Assembly: GCF_022227845.1 (NCBI RefSeq)
Contig: NZ_JAJNQN010000003.1
Coordinates: 62,001 to 126,000, forward strand
DNA: 64,000 nucleotides
Source of the DNA: Ectothiorhodospira lacustris
Lineage (GTDB): Bacteria > Pseudomonadota > Gammaproteobacteria > Ectothiorhodospirales > Ectothiorhodospiraceae
Direction: 5' to 3'
The notes beneath the pieces were generated by a model that saw only the letters and a program-made list of their open reading frames with translations, had not been told where the DNA came from and did not search any database. Below are positions 53,010-63,234 of the stretch, piece after piece. Made by a program: the position numbers and the translations under genes. Position 1 is the stretch's first letter. Every line of letters starts with the position of its first letter.

Positions 53010-54764
53010 CTAAAGGGAACTGGCCGCCTGCGCTTCCGGGCGCAGGCTGGTGTCAAACCGCACGCCCTGGGGATAGGGAAACACATCCCCATGAATCCCC
53101 TTCTTCACATCCTCCTGCCTGCGCTGCCAGTAGCGGTAGTCGAACAGGTCCCGATGCAACTGCATCAGTAGCCGCCGTATCCGCGGGTCGGTGCTCAGAA
53201 AGGTCGGGAATTCCTCGGGAAAGATCTCGTTGGGACCGGCTGAATACCAAGCATCAGAACTGAGTTCGTCTTCCGGAAACGGCGAGGGCGGGATCTTGCG
53301 GAAGTGGCACTCCGTCAGATAGCAGATCTCGTCGTAGTCGTAGAACACCACCTTGCCGCTGTCGGTCACCCCGAAGTTCTTGAACAACAGGTCCCCGGGA
53401 AAGATGTTCACGCCGATCAGCTGCTTGATGGCCAGCCCCCATTCCTCCAGGGCGGCACGGGTGCCGGCCTCGTCGGCCTGTCCCAGGTAGACGTCCAACG
53501 GCAGCATTCGTTTCTCGATATAGAGGTGCTTGATGACCAGGTTGCCGCTGCCGATTTCCACCTGAGAGGTCACCTCGTTCTTGAGCACCTCCAGCAGCCC
53601 GGGTGAAAAACGCGCCAGGGGAAAGGCGACCTCGGAGAATTCCAGGGTATCCGCCATCCGCCCCACCCGGTCATGCATCTTCACCTGCAGGTAGCGGCGC
53701 TCGATCAGTTCATGGGTGACGTCCTTCTGGGGTGGGAAACGGTCCTTGATCACCTTGAACACATAGGGGTAAGAGGGCAGGGTGAAGACCACCATGACCA
53801 GCCCCGGGGTGCCGGGAGCGATGGAAAAATGATCGGTGCTGTTGGCCAGGTGGCGCAGGAAATCCCGGTAGAACTCGTTCTTGGCCTGCTTGTGAAAGCC
53901 GATGCTCATGTAGAGCTCGGCCACCGGCTTGTCCGGCATCAGGTCCTGCAGAAAGACCACGGTGGCGGCCGGTACCGGGGTTTTCACCACAAAATAGGCC
54001 CGGGCAAAGCTGAATACCGCCTCAGCCTCTTCCTCGGTGGTGAGCAGGGCATCTGCCACCAGACCGGTGCCCTCGATATTGTTCAAGGGAATGATGAAGG
54101 GATGGCTGCGACCTTCATGCACCACCCGGCCGATCAGGTAGGCCGCCTTGTTGCGAAAGAAGGGGAATTCCAGCACGTCGATGCGCAGGTCCCCCATGGC
54201 CTCGGGGCCGAATTTGGAGCGGGCCTCCAGGGCGCGGGCGATATTGTGTACGTCTTTGGCCAGGTCCGTGTGGGGCAGGTTGAAGTAGAAGGCCGAGAGG
54301 ATTTCCCAGATGCAGGTGTCCACGCCGCCATCCCGGGTGTGGAAAGACAGATAGCCCCGGTAGCGCTCTGCCAGTTCCTTGCGATTGGCCACCGACTCCA
54401 GGAAGATCATGTCATTGTTGTAATACTTCCGCTCAAACAGCCGACAGAACACGGAATTGTAGAAGGTCTCGGCCAGCTCCGGCCGGGAGTGGTGCTGCAG
54501 CAGATCCATGTACGCGATCTTGACCAGTTGCCATAGTCCCTCCTCCAGACCATTGATGCCGAAGGTGGCGCGAACCTTGCCGAGGGTTTCCTGCACCCGC
54601 TGGTCATAGGAGCTGATGCGCTTGACCGAGGCCGCCCGAACCGCGTCCCAGTCCGCGTGTTCGAAGCGCTCCCGGGCGCTGCTGGTGATTTCCTGGAAGA
54701 ACGAAAAATGACGCTCGAAACCGGTCAGGATGGAGCGGGCAATCTGCCGCGCGCGTTCATTCAT
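53010..54764 (-). CDS. aceK: Isocitrate dehydrogenase kinase/phosphatase
   Basis: This is a 584-residue bifunctional regulator from ATG 54764 (MNERARQIARSILTGFERH); the longer frame adds 42 unlike residues. It phosphorylates isocitrate dehydrogenase and so diverts isocitrate to the glyoxylate shunt. The regulatory domain (about 1-310) is followed by the kinase/phosphatase domain with the ATP loop near AIGFHKQAKNEFYRDF, the Lys in YPYVFKVIKDRF near 333 and the catalytic DYDEI near 475. It is divergent from aceA rather than behind it as in E. coli. Confidence 0.95.
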   Translation of the reverse strand: MNERARQIARSILTGFERHFSFFQEITSSARERFEHADWDAVRAASVKRISSYDQRVQETLGKVRATFGINGLEEGLWQLVKIAYMDLLQHHSRPELAETFYNSVFCRLFERKYYNNDMIFLESVANRKELAERYRGYLSFHTRDGGVDTCIWEILSAFYFNLPHTDLAKDVHNIARALEARSKFGPEAMGDLRIDVLEFPFFRNKAAYLIGRVVHEGRSHPFIIPLNNIEGTGLVADALLTTEEEAEAVFSFARAYFVVKTPVPAATVVFLQDLMPDKPVAELYMSIGFHKQAKNEFYRDFLRHLANSTDHFSIAPGTPGLVMVVFTLPSYPYVFKVIKDRFPPQKDVTHELIERRYLQVKMHDRVGRMADTLEFSEVAFPLARFSPGLLEVLKNEVTSQVEIGSGNLVIKHLYIEKRMLPLDVYLGQADEAGTRAALEEWGLAIKQLIGVNIFPGDLLFKNFGVTDSGKVVFYDYDEICYLTECHFRKIPPSPFPEDELSSDAWYSAGPNEIFPEEFPTFLSTDPRIRRLLMQLHRDLFDYRYWQRRQEDVKKGIHGDVFPYPQGVRFDTSLRPEAQAASSL

Positions 54765-54892
54765 CAGTCTGGCTACCTGTGGTCGCTGGGCGGGTGACGA
54801 TCGGCAATGGACGAAATCTACTACATTCTTACCCTGGTCGGGCGCCCAATTTCGCCGTGCGTCGTGAGTTGCGGGGCATCGGGCAGCCATCA

Positions 54893-54966
54893 GTATTTAA
54901 CCGGTTTGCCCCAAAATTCGATAAGCATTTAATTATTTAATATTGAATATTGAAATTTATTTTACG
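54893..54966. promoter_or_regulatory. AT-rich control region between aceK and aceA
   Basis: The 360-nt gap 54765-55124 contains a very AT-rich block (for example TTTAATTATTTAATATTGAA, with ATATTGA twice in a row) in an otherwise GC-rich genome. It lies between divergent genes, as expected for shared promoters and a bending-protein site. I could not assign exact -10/-35 boxes or an IclR operator. Confidence 0.5.
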
Positions 54967-55124
54967 CATACAGTCATTTCTGGACTACGCTTGCTGCCTT
55001 CGCGCTGAATGGTTAACTGGAATGCTGGGACTTGAGCCCAACCATCGGCACAATGCATGTTCCGAGCAGTATCGCCTGTTCAAACGGGCAAAACGACTCA
55101 GAGATCACAGAGGACCAAGGCAAC

Positions 55125-56435
55125 ATGAACAGAGAAGAACAGATCAAGGCGCTCGAAGCGGACTGGGCCAACAATCCGCGCTGGAAGGATGTGAAGCGTG
55201 GTTATACCGCCGCTGAAGTGGTGCGCCTGCGTGGCTCCGTTCAGCCTGAGTACACCCTGGCCCGCATGGGCGCCGAAAAGCTGTGGAAGCGGGTCAACGG
55301 TGAGGCCAAGAAGGGCTATGTGAATGCCTTCGGTGCCATCACCGCCGGTCAGGCCATGCAGCAGGCCAAGGCCGGTCTGGAAGCCGTGTACCTGTCCGGC
55401 TGGCAGGTGGCCGCCGACGGCAACACCTCCGAGACCATGTATCCCGACCAGTCTCTGTATGCCTATGATTCCGTGCCGACCATGGTGCGTCGCATCAATA
55501 ACACCTTCAAGCGCGCCGATGAGATCCAGTGGTCCCGCGGTATCAACCCCGGTGACGAAGGGTATGTGGACTATTTCCTGCCCATCGTGGCCGATGCCGA
55601 GGCCGGTTTCGGCGGCGTGCTCAACGCCTTCGAACTGATGAAGAACATGATCGCCGCCGGTGCCGCCGGTGTGCACTTCGAAGACCAGCTGGCCGCCGTG
55701 AAGAAGTGCGGTCACATGGGTGGCAAGGTGCTGGTGCCCACCCGTGAAGCCATTGAGAAGCTGATCGCCGCCCGCTTCGCCGCCGACGTCATGGGCGTGC
55801 CCACCATCGTGCTGGCCCGTACCGATGCCGAAGCCGCTAACCTGATCACCTCCGATCACGACGAGAATGACAAGCCCTTCCTCACCGGCGAGCGGACCCA
55901 GGAAGGCTTCTACCGGGTCAAGAACGGCCTGGAGCAGGCCATCAGTCGTGGCGTTTCCTACGCCCCTTATGCCGACCTGGTGTGGTGCGAAACCGGCACC
56001 CCGGACCTGGGCTTCGCCCGTGAGTTCGCCCAGGCCGTGCACGCCGAATGCCCCGGCAAGCTGCTGTCCTATAACTGCTCCCCGTCCTTCAACTGGAGGA
56101 AGAACCTGGACGACAAGACCATCGCCAAGTTCCAGGATGAACTGTCCGCGCTGGGCTACAAGTACCAGTTCATCACCTTGGCGGGTATCCACGTCAACTG
56201 GTTCAACACCTTCAACTTCGCCTACAACTATGCCCGCGGCGAAGGCATGAAGCACTACGTGGAAATGGTGCAGGAGCCGGAGTTCAAGGCCCGCGAGCGT
56301 GGTTACACCTTCGTGTCCCACCAGCAGGAAGTGGGTGCCGGTTACTTCGATGAAGTCACCACCGTCATCCAGGGCGGTTCCTCCAGCGTCAAGGCGCTGG
56401 CCGGTTCCACCGAAGAAGAGCAGTTCCACGGTTGA
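55125..56435 (+). CDS. aceA: Isocitrate lyase
   Basis: This is a 436-residue enzyme from ATG 55125 (AAGG upstream) that splits isocitrate to glyoxylate and succinate. [10 protein letters not shown] is near 88 and the active-site loop [17 protein letters not shown] near 187. [12 protein letters not shown] near 317 and a QFHG C-terminus match the E. coli type. The frame extends to 55032, but the family start is [11 protein letters not shown]. Followed by a strong terminator. No malate synthase gene is adjacent. Confidence 0.97.
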   Translation: MNREEQIKALEADWANNPRWKDVKRGYTAAEVVRLRGSVQPEYTLARMGAEKLWKRVNGEAKKGYVNAFGAITAGQAMQQAKAGLEAVYLSGWQVAADGNTSETMYPDQSLYAYDSVPTMVRRINNTFKRADEIQWSRGINPGDEGYVDYFLPIVADAEAGFGGVLNAFELMKNMIAAGAAGVHFEDQLAAVKKCGHMGGKVLVPTREAIEKLIAARFAADVMGVPTIVLARTDAEAANLITSDHDENDKPFLTGERTQEGFYRVKNGLEQAISRGVSYAPYADLVWCETGTPDLGFAREFAQAVHAECPGKLLSYNCSPSFNWRKNLDDKTIAKFQDELSALGYKYQFITLAGIHVNWFNTFNFAYNYARGEGMKHYVEMVQEPEFKARERGYTFVSHQQEVGAGYFDEVTTVIQGGSSSVKALAGSTEEEQFHG

Positions 56436-56492
56436 TGTCATCCGTCCCGGATGCCCTTCAAGGGCGTTCCGGGACACGCCGTGAACCGGCCG

Positions 56493-56529
56493 GGCCGTAC
56501 TCGCTTCATGGCGGTACGGCCTTTTTTTT
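56493..56529 (+). terminator. Rho-independent terminator of aceA
   Basis: GGCCGTAC (56493-56500) and GTACGGCC (56514-56521) form an 8-bp stem with a 13-nt loop, followed by eight T. Confidence 0.9.
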
Positions 56530-56554
56530 ACACTTTCGCAAAGGGTGATGGGCA

Positions 56555-57049
56555 ATGGCTTCCGAAATGGCAAGTTTTCAGGGGACGGCGGACCTGTGCG
56601 ATGAACATGAGGATCATCCGGGTCTGCAGGTGGCAGAGCCGCTGTTCAGGGATTTTGGCGGCGAGCGGGCCTTTTCCGGCGAGATCGTGACCCTCAAGTG
56701 TTTCGAGGACAACACCAAGGTCCGGGAGATGCTGGGGGAGGATGGGCGCGGCAAGGTGCTGGTGGTGGATGCCGGCGGTTCACTGCGCTGCGCCATGCTG
56801 GGGGATCAGCTGGCGGTGCTGGCGGTCAAGAATGGCTGGGCAGGGGTGGTGATGTATGGTTGTATCCGTGATTCCCGTGCCTGCGCTGGTCTGCCCCTGG
56901 GGGTCAAGGCCCTGGCTACCCATCCCCTCAAGAGTCGTAAGCTGGGGGTCGGCCAGGTGAACGTGCCGGTGAAATTCGCCGGGGTCGGCTTCAAACCCGG
57001 TGACCGCCTGTTCGCCGACGAGGACGGCATCGTCGTGCTGCCCGCCTGA
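56555..57049 (+). CDS. rraA: Ribonuclease E activity regulator RraA
   Basis: This 164-residue protein forms ring-shaped trimers that bind and inhibit RNase E. Characteristic motifs: [15 protein letters not shown] near 47, [15 protein letters not shown] near 84, VMYGCIRDS near 100 and DEDGIVVL at the end. The fold resembles HMG aldolases, but the RraA pattern fits better. An alternative start is ATG 56567. Confidence 0.92.
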   Translation: MASEMASFQGTADLCDEHEDHPGLQVAEPLFRDFGGERAFSGEIVTLKCFEDNTKVREMLGEDGRGKVLVVDAGGSLRCAMLGDQLAVLAVKNGWAGVVMYGCIRDSRACAGLPLGVKALATHPLKSRKLGVGQVNVPVKFAGVGFKPGDRLFADEDGIVVLPA

Positions 57050-57165
57050 TGCCGGCCCCCATCGCCGCACCACCTGAGGCCCCGGCTGCGTTATCATGGC
57101 CGCTCGTACCCGCTGCCTTTGGCCGGTGCGGCGTATGACCCTTTCCGGCAACCGCAACGAGATTC

Positions 57166-59028
57166 ATGAGCTATCAGGTCCTGGCCCGCAAGTGGCGCCC
57201 CCGTAGTTTCGAGGAACTGGTTGGGCAGCCCCATGTGGTGCGTGCCCTGTCCAACGCCCTGCGCGAGGACCGGCTGCACCATGCGTACCTCTTCACCGGC
57301 ACCCGGGGGGTGGGCAAGACCACCATTGCCCGGGTTCTGGCCAAGTGCCTCAACTGTGAAACGGGCGTGACTGCCACCCCCTGTGGTCGGTGCGGTGCCT
57401 GTCGTGAGATCGATGCCGGACGCTTCATCGATCTGATCGAGGTGGATGCGGCCTCCCGTACCAAGGTGGAGGATACCCGGGAGCTGCTGGATAACGTGCC
57501 CTATGCCCCCACCCGGGGCCGCTTCAAGGTCTACCTGATCGACGAAGTGCACATGCTTTCCACTCACAGCTTCAATGCCCTGCTCAAGACCCTGGAAGAG
57601 CCGCCACCCCATGTAAAGTTCCTGCTGGCCACCACTGATCCCCAGAAGTTGCCGGTCACCATCCTGTCCCGTTGTCTGCAGTTCAACCTCAAGGCCATGC
57701 CGGCGCAGATGATCGCGGATCACCTGCAGCAGGTGTTGCAAAGTGAGGCCATCGAGGCCGAGCCCGCCGCCGTCCTGCAGGTCGCCCGTGCCGCCTCGGG
57801 CAGCATGCGCGATGCCCTGAGCCTGCTGGATCAAGCCATCGGTTTTGGTGATGGTGCCTTGCGGGCGGAGGAGGTGCGGGAGATGCTCGGGTCCATGTCC
57901 CGGGATCATCTGCTGCGGCTGCTCCAGGCCCTGGCCGCTGCCGATGTCCGGGCGGTGCTGGCCGTGGTGGATGAGCTCTCCTCCCACTCGCCGGACTACG
58001 GGGCGGTACTGGCCGAGCTGATCACCCTGCTGCATCATCTGGCCTTGGCCCAGCAGGTGCCCGAGGTACTGGACAACCTGCCCGATGAACGGGAAGCCCT
58101 GGCAGAACTGGCCCGGTGTCTGACCCCGGAAGACCTGCAGCTCTACTACCAGATCGCCCTGATCGGCCGCCGGGACCTGCCCCTGGTGCCTGAGCCCCGC
58201 AGCGGCCTGGAAATGATCCTGCTGCGCATGCTGGCCTTTCGTCCGGTCGAGGTTCAATCCGACCGGCTACAGACACCGGTCGTAAAACCGATGTCGCCAC
58301 CCCGGGCCGAACCGAAGGTGTCGGAGCCGCGATCCGTGCCCCGACGCCCCAGTGATATCCTGGCGCAACTGGAAGGTGGGTCTGCGGCCGGCACACCGGC
58401 ACCGGCTGCCGCGGCCGACCCCGTCGCTGCGGTCCCCGTCGCTGCGGTCCCCGAAACGATACCGACGCCCCGTCAACGCAGTGCACCGCCAGGGCCGGTC
58501 GAGCCGGACATGCCCGAGCCGCCACCCTGGCTGGACGAGGAGGGCTCATCCCCGGCGGCCGTGGTGCCGCCCGCTCCGACAGAGGAGGCACCGGTGCCGA
58601 CAGCGCCCGTGCCGCCGCACCCTGCGCAGGCCGATGCCGCACAGCATCTGGACTGGGGGGCTCTGGTGCCTTCGCTGGGCCTGGGTGCGGTGGCCGGGCA
58701 GCTGGTGAGTCATTGTGCCCTGGAAGGCTACGACGGTCAGGAGCTGCTGCTGAGCCTGGAGCCCAAGTATGATCATCTGAAGACGGCGATGTCCCAGCAG
58801 CGGCTGGAGACCGCCGTGCAGTCCCGGCTGGGTCGGCCTGTCAGGGTGCGCATCCGGCTGGGTCGGCCCGCTTCGGATACGCCGGCCGCGGCGGCGGCCC
58901 GTGCCCGTGCCCGGCGGCAGCAGGCCGCCGAGCAGGATATGGATGAAGACCCCGTGGCGGGAGCCATCAAGGCCCGCTTCCATGCGGAGCTGGTGGCCGG
59001 CTCCGTACGCCCTGTGGAGGGAGATTGA
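57166..59028 (+). CDS. dnaX: DNA polymerase III subunits gamma and tau
   Basis: This 620-residue clamp-loader ATPase has Walker A TGTRGVGKTT near 45, a zinc motif CLNC...CGRCGAC near 64-79, DEVHMLS near 126, SRC near 170 and the sensor 2 GSMRDALSLLDQAI near 210. A Pro/Ala-rich linker (about 385-490, with a duplicated VAAVP) leads to the tau domain that binds polymerase alpha. I did not find an obvious A-rich slippery site for making gamma. It heads dnaX-ybaB-recR. Confidence 0.95.
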   Translation: MSYQVLARKWRPRSFEELVGQPHVVRALSNALREDRLHHAYLFTGTRGVGKTTIARVLAKCLNCETGVTATPCGRCGACREIDAGRFIDLIEVDAASRTKVEDTRELLDNVPYAPTRGRFKVYLIDEVHMLSTHSFNALLKTLEEPPPHVKFLLATTDPQKLPVTILSRCLQFNLKAMPAQMIADHLQQVLQSEAIEAEPAAVLQVARAASGSMRDALSLLDQAIGFGDGALRAEEVREMLGSMSRDHLLRLLQALAAADVRAVLAVVDELSSHSPDYGAVLAELITLLHHLALAQQVPEVLDNLPDEREALAELARCLTPEDLQLYYQIALIGRRDLPLVPEPRSGLEMILLRMLAFRPVEVQSDRLQTPVVKPMSPPRAEPKVSEPRSVPRRPSDILAQLEGGSAAGTPAPAAAADPVAAVPVAAVPETIPTPRQRSAPPGPVEPDMPEPPPWLDEEGSSPAAVVPPAPTEEAPVPTAPVPPHPAQADAAQHLDWGALVPSLGLGAVAGQLVSHCALEGYDGQELLLSLEPKYDHLKTAMSQQRLETAVQSRLGRPVRVRIRLGRPASDTPAAAAARARARRQQAAEQDMDEDPVAGAIKARFHAELVAGSVRPVEGD

Positions 59029-59108
59029 GCGCAGGCGCGTGTTTCATGCACCGGGAGGCTTTACACTACGCCTCCCTAGATTAACTGAACCCTAGAAAGG
59101 TGATTGAT

Positions 59109-59435
59109 ATGCTCAAAGGCGGACTTGGGAACCTGATGAAACAGGCCCAGAAGATGCAGGAAGATATGGCCCGTGCCCAGGCCGAACTGGCCGAGATGGA
59201 AGTGACCGGTCAGGCCGGCGGCGGCATGGTCAGCGTGGTCATGAGCGGCAAGCATTCCGTGAGCCGGGTGACCATCGATCCCAGCGTACTGGAAGAAGAT
59301 CGCGACATGCTGGAAGACCTGCTGACGGCCGCCATGAACGACGCGGTACAGAAGGTGGAAGACATGACCCGCGAACATCTGGGTGCCGTCACCCAGGGCA
59401 TGGGTTTGCCGGGCGGATTTAAGCTGCCGTTCTGA
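59109..59435 (+). CDS. ybaB: Nucleoid-associated protein YbaB/EbfC
   Basis: This is a 108-residue DNA-binding dimer from ATG 59109, with AAAGGTG six bases upstream; a GTG nine bases earlier is less likely. Sequence [17 protein letters not shown] is followed by [19 protein letters not shown] and a Met/Gly-rich C-terminus, all typical. It lies between dnaX and recR, as in most bacteria. Confidence 0.96.
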   Translation: MLKGGLGNLMKQAQKMQEDMARAQAELAEMEVTGQAGGGMVSVVMSGKHSVSRVTIDPSVLEEDRDMLEDLLTAAMNDAVQKVEDMTREHLGAVTQGMGLPGGFKLPF

Positions 59436-59438
59436 TCC

Positions 59439-60035
59439 ATGGACGGGGCGCCCCTTCTTGATCGACTGGTGGAGGCACTGCGCTGCCTCCCCGGTGTGGG
59501 TCCGAAATCGGCCCAGCGCATGGCCCTGCATGTGCTGGAGCGGGACCGTGAAGGGGCGCTGCGGCTGTCCGAACTGCTGAAACAGGCGGCCGAGCGTATC
59601 GGCCATTGTCGGCGCTGCCGCACCCTGACCGAGGATGAACTCTGCCGGGTCTGCGCCGATACCCGGCGGGACCCAGGCTCAGTGTGTGTGGTGGAGACCC
59701 CGGCGGACCTGCTGGCGATCGAGCAGGCCACAGGCTTTCGCGGTCAATACCACGTACTGCTGGGCCAGCTTTCTCCCCTGGACGGTATCGGTCCGGAGGA
59801 GCTAGGCCTGGACCGACTGGAGGCCCGTCTGGCCGAAGGCGAGATCCGGGAACTGATTCTGGCTACCGGTACCACAGTGGAAGGGGAGGTCACCGCCCAC
59901 TATATCGCGGACATGGCTCGGGCTTGTGGGGTGCGTGCCACCCGTATTGCCCACGGCATTCCGCTGGGCGGCGAACTGGAGTACGTGGACCGCGGTACGC
60001 TCTCTCATGCGTTTTCAGGCCGGCGTGATCTTTAG
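59439..60035 (+). CDS. recR: Recombination protein RecR
   Basis: This 198-residue DNA-clamp protein loads RecA at gaps with RecF and RecO. The N-terminal helix-hairpin-helix ([17 protein letters not shown]) is followed by a C4 zinc finger ([16 protein letters not shown] near 56), a Toprim domain ([14 protein letters not shown] near 80) and the end [18 protein letters not shown]-type region, here [14 protein letters not shown]. Confidence 0.97.
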   Translation: MDGAPLLDRLVEALRCLPGVGPKSAQRMALHVLERDREGALRLSELLKQAAERIGHCRRCRTLTEDELCRVCADTRRDPGSVCVVETPADLLAIEQATGFRGQYHVLLGQLSPLDGIGPEELGLDRLEARLAEGEIRELILATGTTVEGEVTAHYIADMARACGVRATRIAHGIPLGGELEYVDRGTLSHAFSGRRDL

Positions 60036-60060
60036 GTCGGCCATCAACGAGTTGAAGGAC

Positions 60061-60405
60061 ATGACTGATTGCATCTTCTGCAAGATTGCCGATGGCAAGA
60101 TTCCGGCGGACATCGTTTACCAGGACGATCGGGTGGTGGCGTTTCGTGACCTCAACCCCCAGGCCCCGCTGCATGTGCTGGTGATTCCCAGGCAGCATTT
60201 CGACACCATTGCCGACATGGCCCAGGCCGATATGGCCCTGGTGGGTCACATGCAGTGGGTGGGGCTTGAAGTGGCCCGCCAGGCCGGGGTGGTGGAAGAC
60301 GGCTTTCGCACCGTCATCAACTGCAATGCGGACGGCGGTCAGTCGGTCTATCACCTGCACATGCATGTGCTGGGTGGCCGCCAGATGGCCTGGCCTCCGG
60401 GCTGA
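60061..60405 (+). CDS. hinT: HIT-family purine nucleoside phosphoramidase (HinT)
   Basis: This is a 114-residue protein from ATG 60061, preceded by GAAGGA; the longer frame starts inside recR. CIFCKIADGKIPADIVYQDD is at the start, and the catalytic His triad HLHMHVLGG is near 100. It hydrolyses adenosine phosphoramidates. Last of the dnaX-ybaB-recR-hinT run. Confidence 0.95.
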   Translation: MTDCIFCKIADGKIPADIVYQDDRVVAFRDLNPQAPLHVLVIPRQHFDTIADMAQADMALVGHMQWVGLEVARQAGVVEDGFRTVINCNADGGQSVYHLHMHVLGGRQMAWPPG

Positions 60406-60436
60406 TCGATGATGCCGCGGCGGGGGGGCTTGGTTT

Positions 60437-61324
60437 CTAGGCCTCGGCCGCCTCCAGCAACGCCCGGTAGCTTTCATATCGCCGCCGGTCGATCTTTCCT
60501 TCGTCCAGGGCGGTCTTCACCGCGCAGCCCGGCTCCACCGTGTGGCTGCAGTTGTGAAACCGGCACTCCGGGGCCAGGGCTCTGAGTTCCACGAAACCTT
60601 CCGCCAACTCCCGTCGGGGGGCCGGGCCGGGGGTGAAATCGCGTACGCCGGGTGAATCGATCAGGGCGCCGCCGCAGGGCAGGCGGTAGACGGTGGCGTT
60701 GGTGGTGGTATGGCGGCCTTCGCCGCTGAGTTCGGACAGGGCGCCGATGCGGATCTCAAGGTCCGGCAGCAGCGCCTGGATCAGGGAGGACTTGCCCACT
60801 CCGGACTGGCCCACCAGTACGCTGGTGCCCATGGCCAGGAAGGCCCTGAGGGCCTCCATGCCCTGACCATTTGACACACTGGTCCTGAGGACCGGATAAC
60901 CCAGTGCCTCGTAGCCCTTCAGGGCCGCTGCCGTGCCGTTCGGGTCCGCGTCAGGCCGGTCCGCCTTGTTGTAGAGGATCAGCGCCCGGGCCGGTAACCG
61001 CTCTATGGCCACCAGATAGCGGTCCACCAGGGGCCAGCTCGGGGCCGGGGCGGCGGCGGTGACGACCACCACCTGATCCACGTTGGCGGCGATGTTCTTG
61101 CGCTGCCCGCGGGGATCGACCCGTTCGAGCAGGTTGCCGCGGGTGCGGATGTCGGTGACCACGCCCACCCCGCTGTGCTCCGGGTGCCAGGACACGGCAT
61201 CGTTGCAGACCACATGTTCCAGCTTGCGGCGGGGAGTGCAGCGGTGGACGTGGCCGTCCTCGTCTTCCACCAGCACTTGTGAGCCAAAGCGGGTGATGAC
61301 CCTGCCGGGTCTGGATGCTTTCAT
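60437..61324 (-). CDS. rsgA: Small ribosomal subunit biogenesis GTPase RsgA
   Basis: This 295-residue circularly permuted GTPase helps 30S maturation. It has an N-terminal OB fold, NKAD near 123 (G4) before the P-loop GQSGVGKSSL near 169, and DSPGVRDF near 219. The C-terminal zinc motif CRFHNCSHTVEPGC is near 249. It commonly neighbours orn in gammaproteobacteria, as here. Confidence 0.96.
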   Translation of the reverse strand: MKASRPGRVITRFGSQVLVEDEDGHVHRCTPRRKLEHVVCNDAVSWHPEHSGVGVVTDIRTRGNLLERVDPRGQRKNIAANVDQVVVVTAAAPAPSWPLVDRYLVAIERLPARALILYNKADRPDADPNGTAAALKGYEALGYPVLRTSVSNGQGMEALRAFLAMGTSVLVGQSGVGKSSLIQALLPDLEIRIGALSELSGEGRHTTTNATVYRLPCGGALIDSPGVRDFTPGPAPRRELAEGFVELRALAPECRFHNCSHTVEPGCAVKTALDEGKIDRRRYESYRALLEAAEA

Positions 61325-61348
61325 TGCCGTCCCAGGTTGATGTCCGAT

Positions 61349-61687
61349 TCAGTCTTCCAGCAAGCGGTCCACCCGGGCGGCGCAGATGAAGTCGTTTTCC
61401 GACAGGCCGCCGATGGCATGGGTGGTGAACCGCACCAGACAGCGATCATAGCCTACCTGAAGGTCCGGGTGGTGATCTTCCCGGTGGGCCACCCAGGCGG
61501 CGGCATTGACGAAGGCCATGGTCTGATGAAAATCGGGAAACCGGAACGTGCGTTCAATGGCATGGCCTTCGTCAGCCACCCGCCAGTCCGGGGACAGGGA
61601 CTTCATGAAACTCTGGATGTCCACCTTGTCCATGGGTGGGGTGCTACCCTCGCAGGGGACGCAGTGTCGGTCATGGAGCTGGCTCAT
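61349..61687 (-). CDS. phhB: Pterin-4a-carbinolamine dehydratase
   Basis: This 112-residue dehydratase recycles oxidised pterin cofactor. Core sequence: [27 protein letters not shown] (the His-His of the active site) and [17 protein letters not shown]. No phenylalanine hydroxylase is adjacent. The protein might instead have a Moco- or folate-linked role as proposed for some relatives. It lies between rsgA and orn. Confidence 0.93.
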   Translation of the reverse strand: MSQLHDRHCVPCEGSTPPMDKVDIQSFMKSLSPDWRVADEGHAIERTFRFPDFHQTMAFVNAAAWVAHREDHHPDLQVGYDRCLVRFTTHAIGGLSENDFICAARVDRLLED

Positions 61688-61842
61688 GGGGGATTCCTCC
61701 TTTCTCGGCGGCGGGCAGGCCCGGCCTCGAAAATGCGCTCATGTACAGTGTAGACTGTGGCCGCGCTACCGGCGTTCCCCCCCGGCGGCGAGCCTCTTGC
61801 AATGAACGCTCAGAGCGTGCCGTCACGGCACAAAGGAAGCCC

Positions 61843-62388
61843 ATGAATCCCAATCCGGAGAATCTGGTCTGGATCGACCTGGAAATGACCGGCCTGGACC
61901 CGCAGTCCGACTACATCATCGAGATTGCCACCATCGTGACGGACAAGGAGCTGAACCTGCTGGCGGAGGGCCCCGTGATCGCCGTCCACCAGACCGAAGA
62001 GATCCTGAGTCGGATGGATGACTGGAACCGCAATACCCATGGCCGCTCCGGCCTGCTGGATCGGGTGAAGATGAGCCTGTACAACGAGGTGGAGGCGGAG
62101 CAGGAAACCCTGCGGTTTCTGAAGCAGTTCGTGCCGCCGCGCTCATCCCCCATGTGCGGTAACAGTATCTGTCAGGACCGGCGCTTCTTGTACCGCTGCA
62201 TGCCCGACCTGGAGGCCTTCTTTCATTACCGCAATCTGGACGTGAGTACCCTGAAGGAACTGGCCCGCAGATGGGCCCCGGGGGTGCTTAACAGCCTGTC
62301 CAAGGATGCCACCCACAAGGCCCTGCAGGATATTCGCGACTCCATCGCCGAGCTGCGCCACTATCGTGAGCACATGCTCAAGGTGTAG
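61843..62388 (+). CDS. orn: Oligoribonuclease
   Basis: This 181-residue 3'-5' exonuclease clears short RNAs and pGpG, the breakdown product of cyclic-di-GMP. DEDDh residues: [10 protein letters not shown] near 10, the ExoIII motif with DHKAL-type Asp and His seen as [14 protein letters not shown] near 155, and [10 protein letters not shown] near 106. It starts at ATG 61843 with AAAGGAA upstream. Convergent with the rhodanese gene, 6 nt apart. Confidence 0.97.
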   Translation: MNPNPENLVWIDLEMTGLDPQSDYIIEIATIVTDKELNLLAEGPVIAVHQTEEILSRMDDWNRNTHGRSGLLDRVKMSLYNEVEAEQETLRFLKQFVPPRSSPMCGNSICQDRRFLYRCMPDLEAFFHYRNLDVSTLKELARRWAPGVLNSLSKDATHKALQDIRDSIAELRHYREHMLKV

Positions 62389-62394
62389 GCGGCT

Positions 62395-63219
62395 TCAGGT
62401 TTCGATGGGGGTATCGTCCCGGTTGCCCCAGTCGGACCAGCTGCCCGGATAGCCTCTCACCCGCTCATACCCCAGGTGCTCCAGCACCAGCCAGTTCAGG
62501 GCGGAGCGGTGGTGGGTGTGGCAGTAGACGACGATCTCCTTTTCCGGGGTGATGCCCTGCTCCAGCAGGGCCTGTCGCAGTGTCTCTTCAGGACGCAGAC
62601 GACGGTGATGCTCCAGATCCAGGCAGCGGACCCAGTCGAAGGAGATGGCGCCGGGAATGTGGCCGCCCCGGGCCGCGTAGGCCACCCGGCCGGTAAATTC
62701 ATCGCTGCTGCGGGCATCCATCAGAATCACTTCCTCATCCCGTAGATGGGCCATGATCCAGTCCCGGTCGGCAACCCGCACATTCCCGTAGGCGAGAGGG
62801 TATTCCAGATTCAGCGGCGGTGCCTCCGGGGCGGGCTGGGTGGTGGTGGACAGATTCGCCGCTGACCAGGCCGCCAGTCCGCCGCTGAGCAATGACAGGT
62901 CTTCATGGCCGCACACCGCCAGGGTCCAGAGAAAGCGGGCGGCCTTGCCGCCGCCTTCCTCGTCGTAGCACACCACGTGGGTATCCGGACCGATGCCCAG
63001 TTCCGCCAGGATGGCGCGCAGCGTGGCGACGTCCGGCAGCAGTCCCATGACCGGTCCGGCGGCGGTGACGATGCGTCCGTAATCCAGGTGAACGGCCCCC
63101 GGTACGTGGCCGCCGGCGTAGAGGTCGGCCTGGCTCAGGTCAACGATTCGCAGACGCTGATCCTGCAGCCTGGCCTCAAGGGCCAGGGGTTCGATGATGC
63201 GCGGCGTATCCTCGCTCAT
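62395..63219 (-). CDS. Sulfurtransferase with two rhodanese domains
   Basis: This 274-residue protein has an inactive N-terminal rhodanese domain (about 10-130) and a C-terminal domain (about 150-268). The catalytic Cys is in VVYCHTHHRSALN near 232. The CHTHHRS loop differs from the CGSGVTA of 3-mercaptopyruvate sulfurtransferases, so a thiosulfate-type or other sulfur donor is possible. It lies 15 nt from nadB on the same strand. Confidence 0.88.
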   Translation of the reverse strand: MSEDTPRIIEPLALEARLQDQRLRIVDLSQADLYAGGHVPGAVHLDYGRIVTAAGPVMGLLPDVATLRAILAELGIGPDTHVVCYDEEGGGKAARFLWTLAVCGHEDLSLLSGGLAAWSAANLSTTTQPAPEAPPLNLEYPLAYGNVRVADRDWIMAHLRDEEVILMDARSSDEFTGRVAYAARGGHIPGAISFDWVRCLDLEHHRRLRPEETLRQALLEQGITPEKEIVVYCHTHHRSALNWLVLEHLGYERVRGYPGSWSDWGNRDDTPIET

Positions 63220-63234
63220 GGCATGTCTCCTGAT

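Noticed and set aside
57050-57165. 4.5S (SRP) RNA upstream of dnaX
   Set aside because: Some gammaproteobacteria have ffs here, but the conserved GGTCAGG...GGAAGGAAGCAGCC loop is absent.
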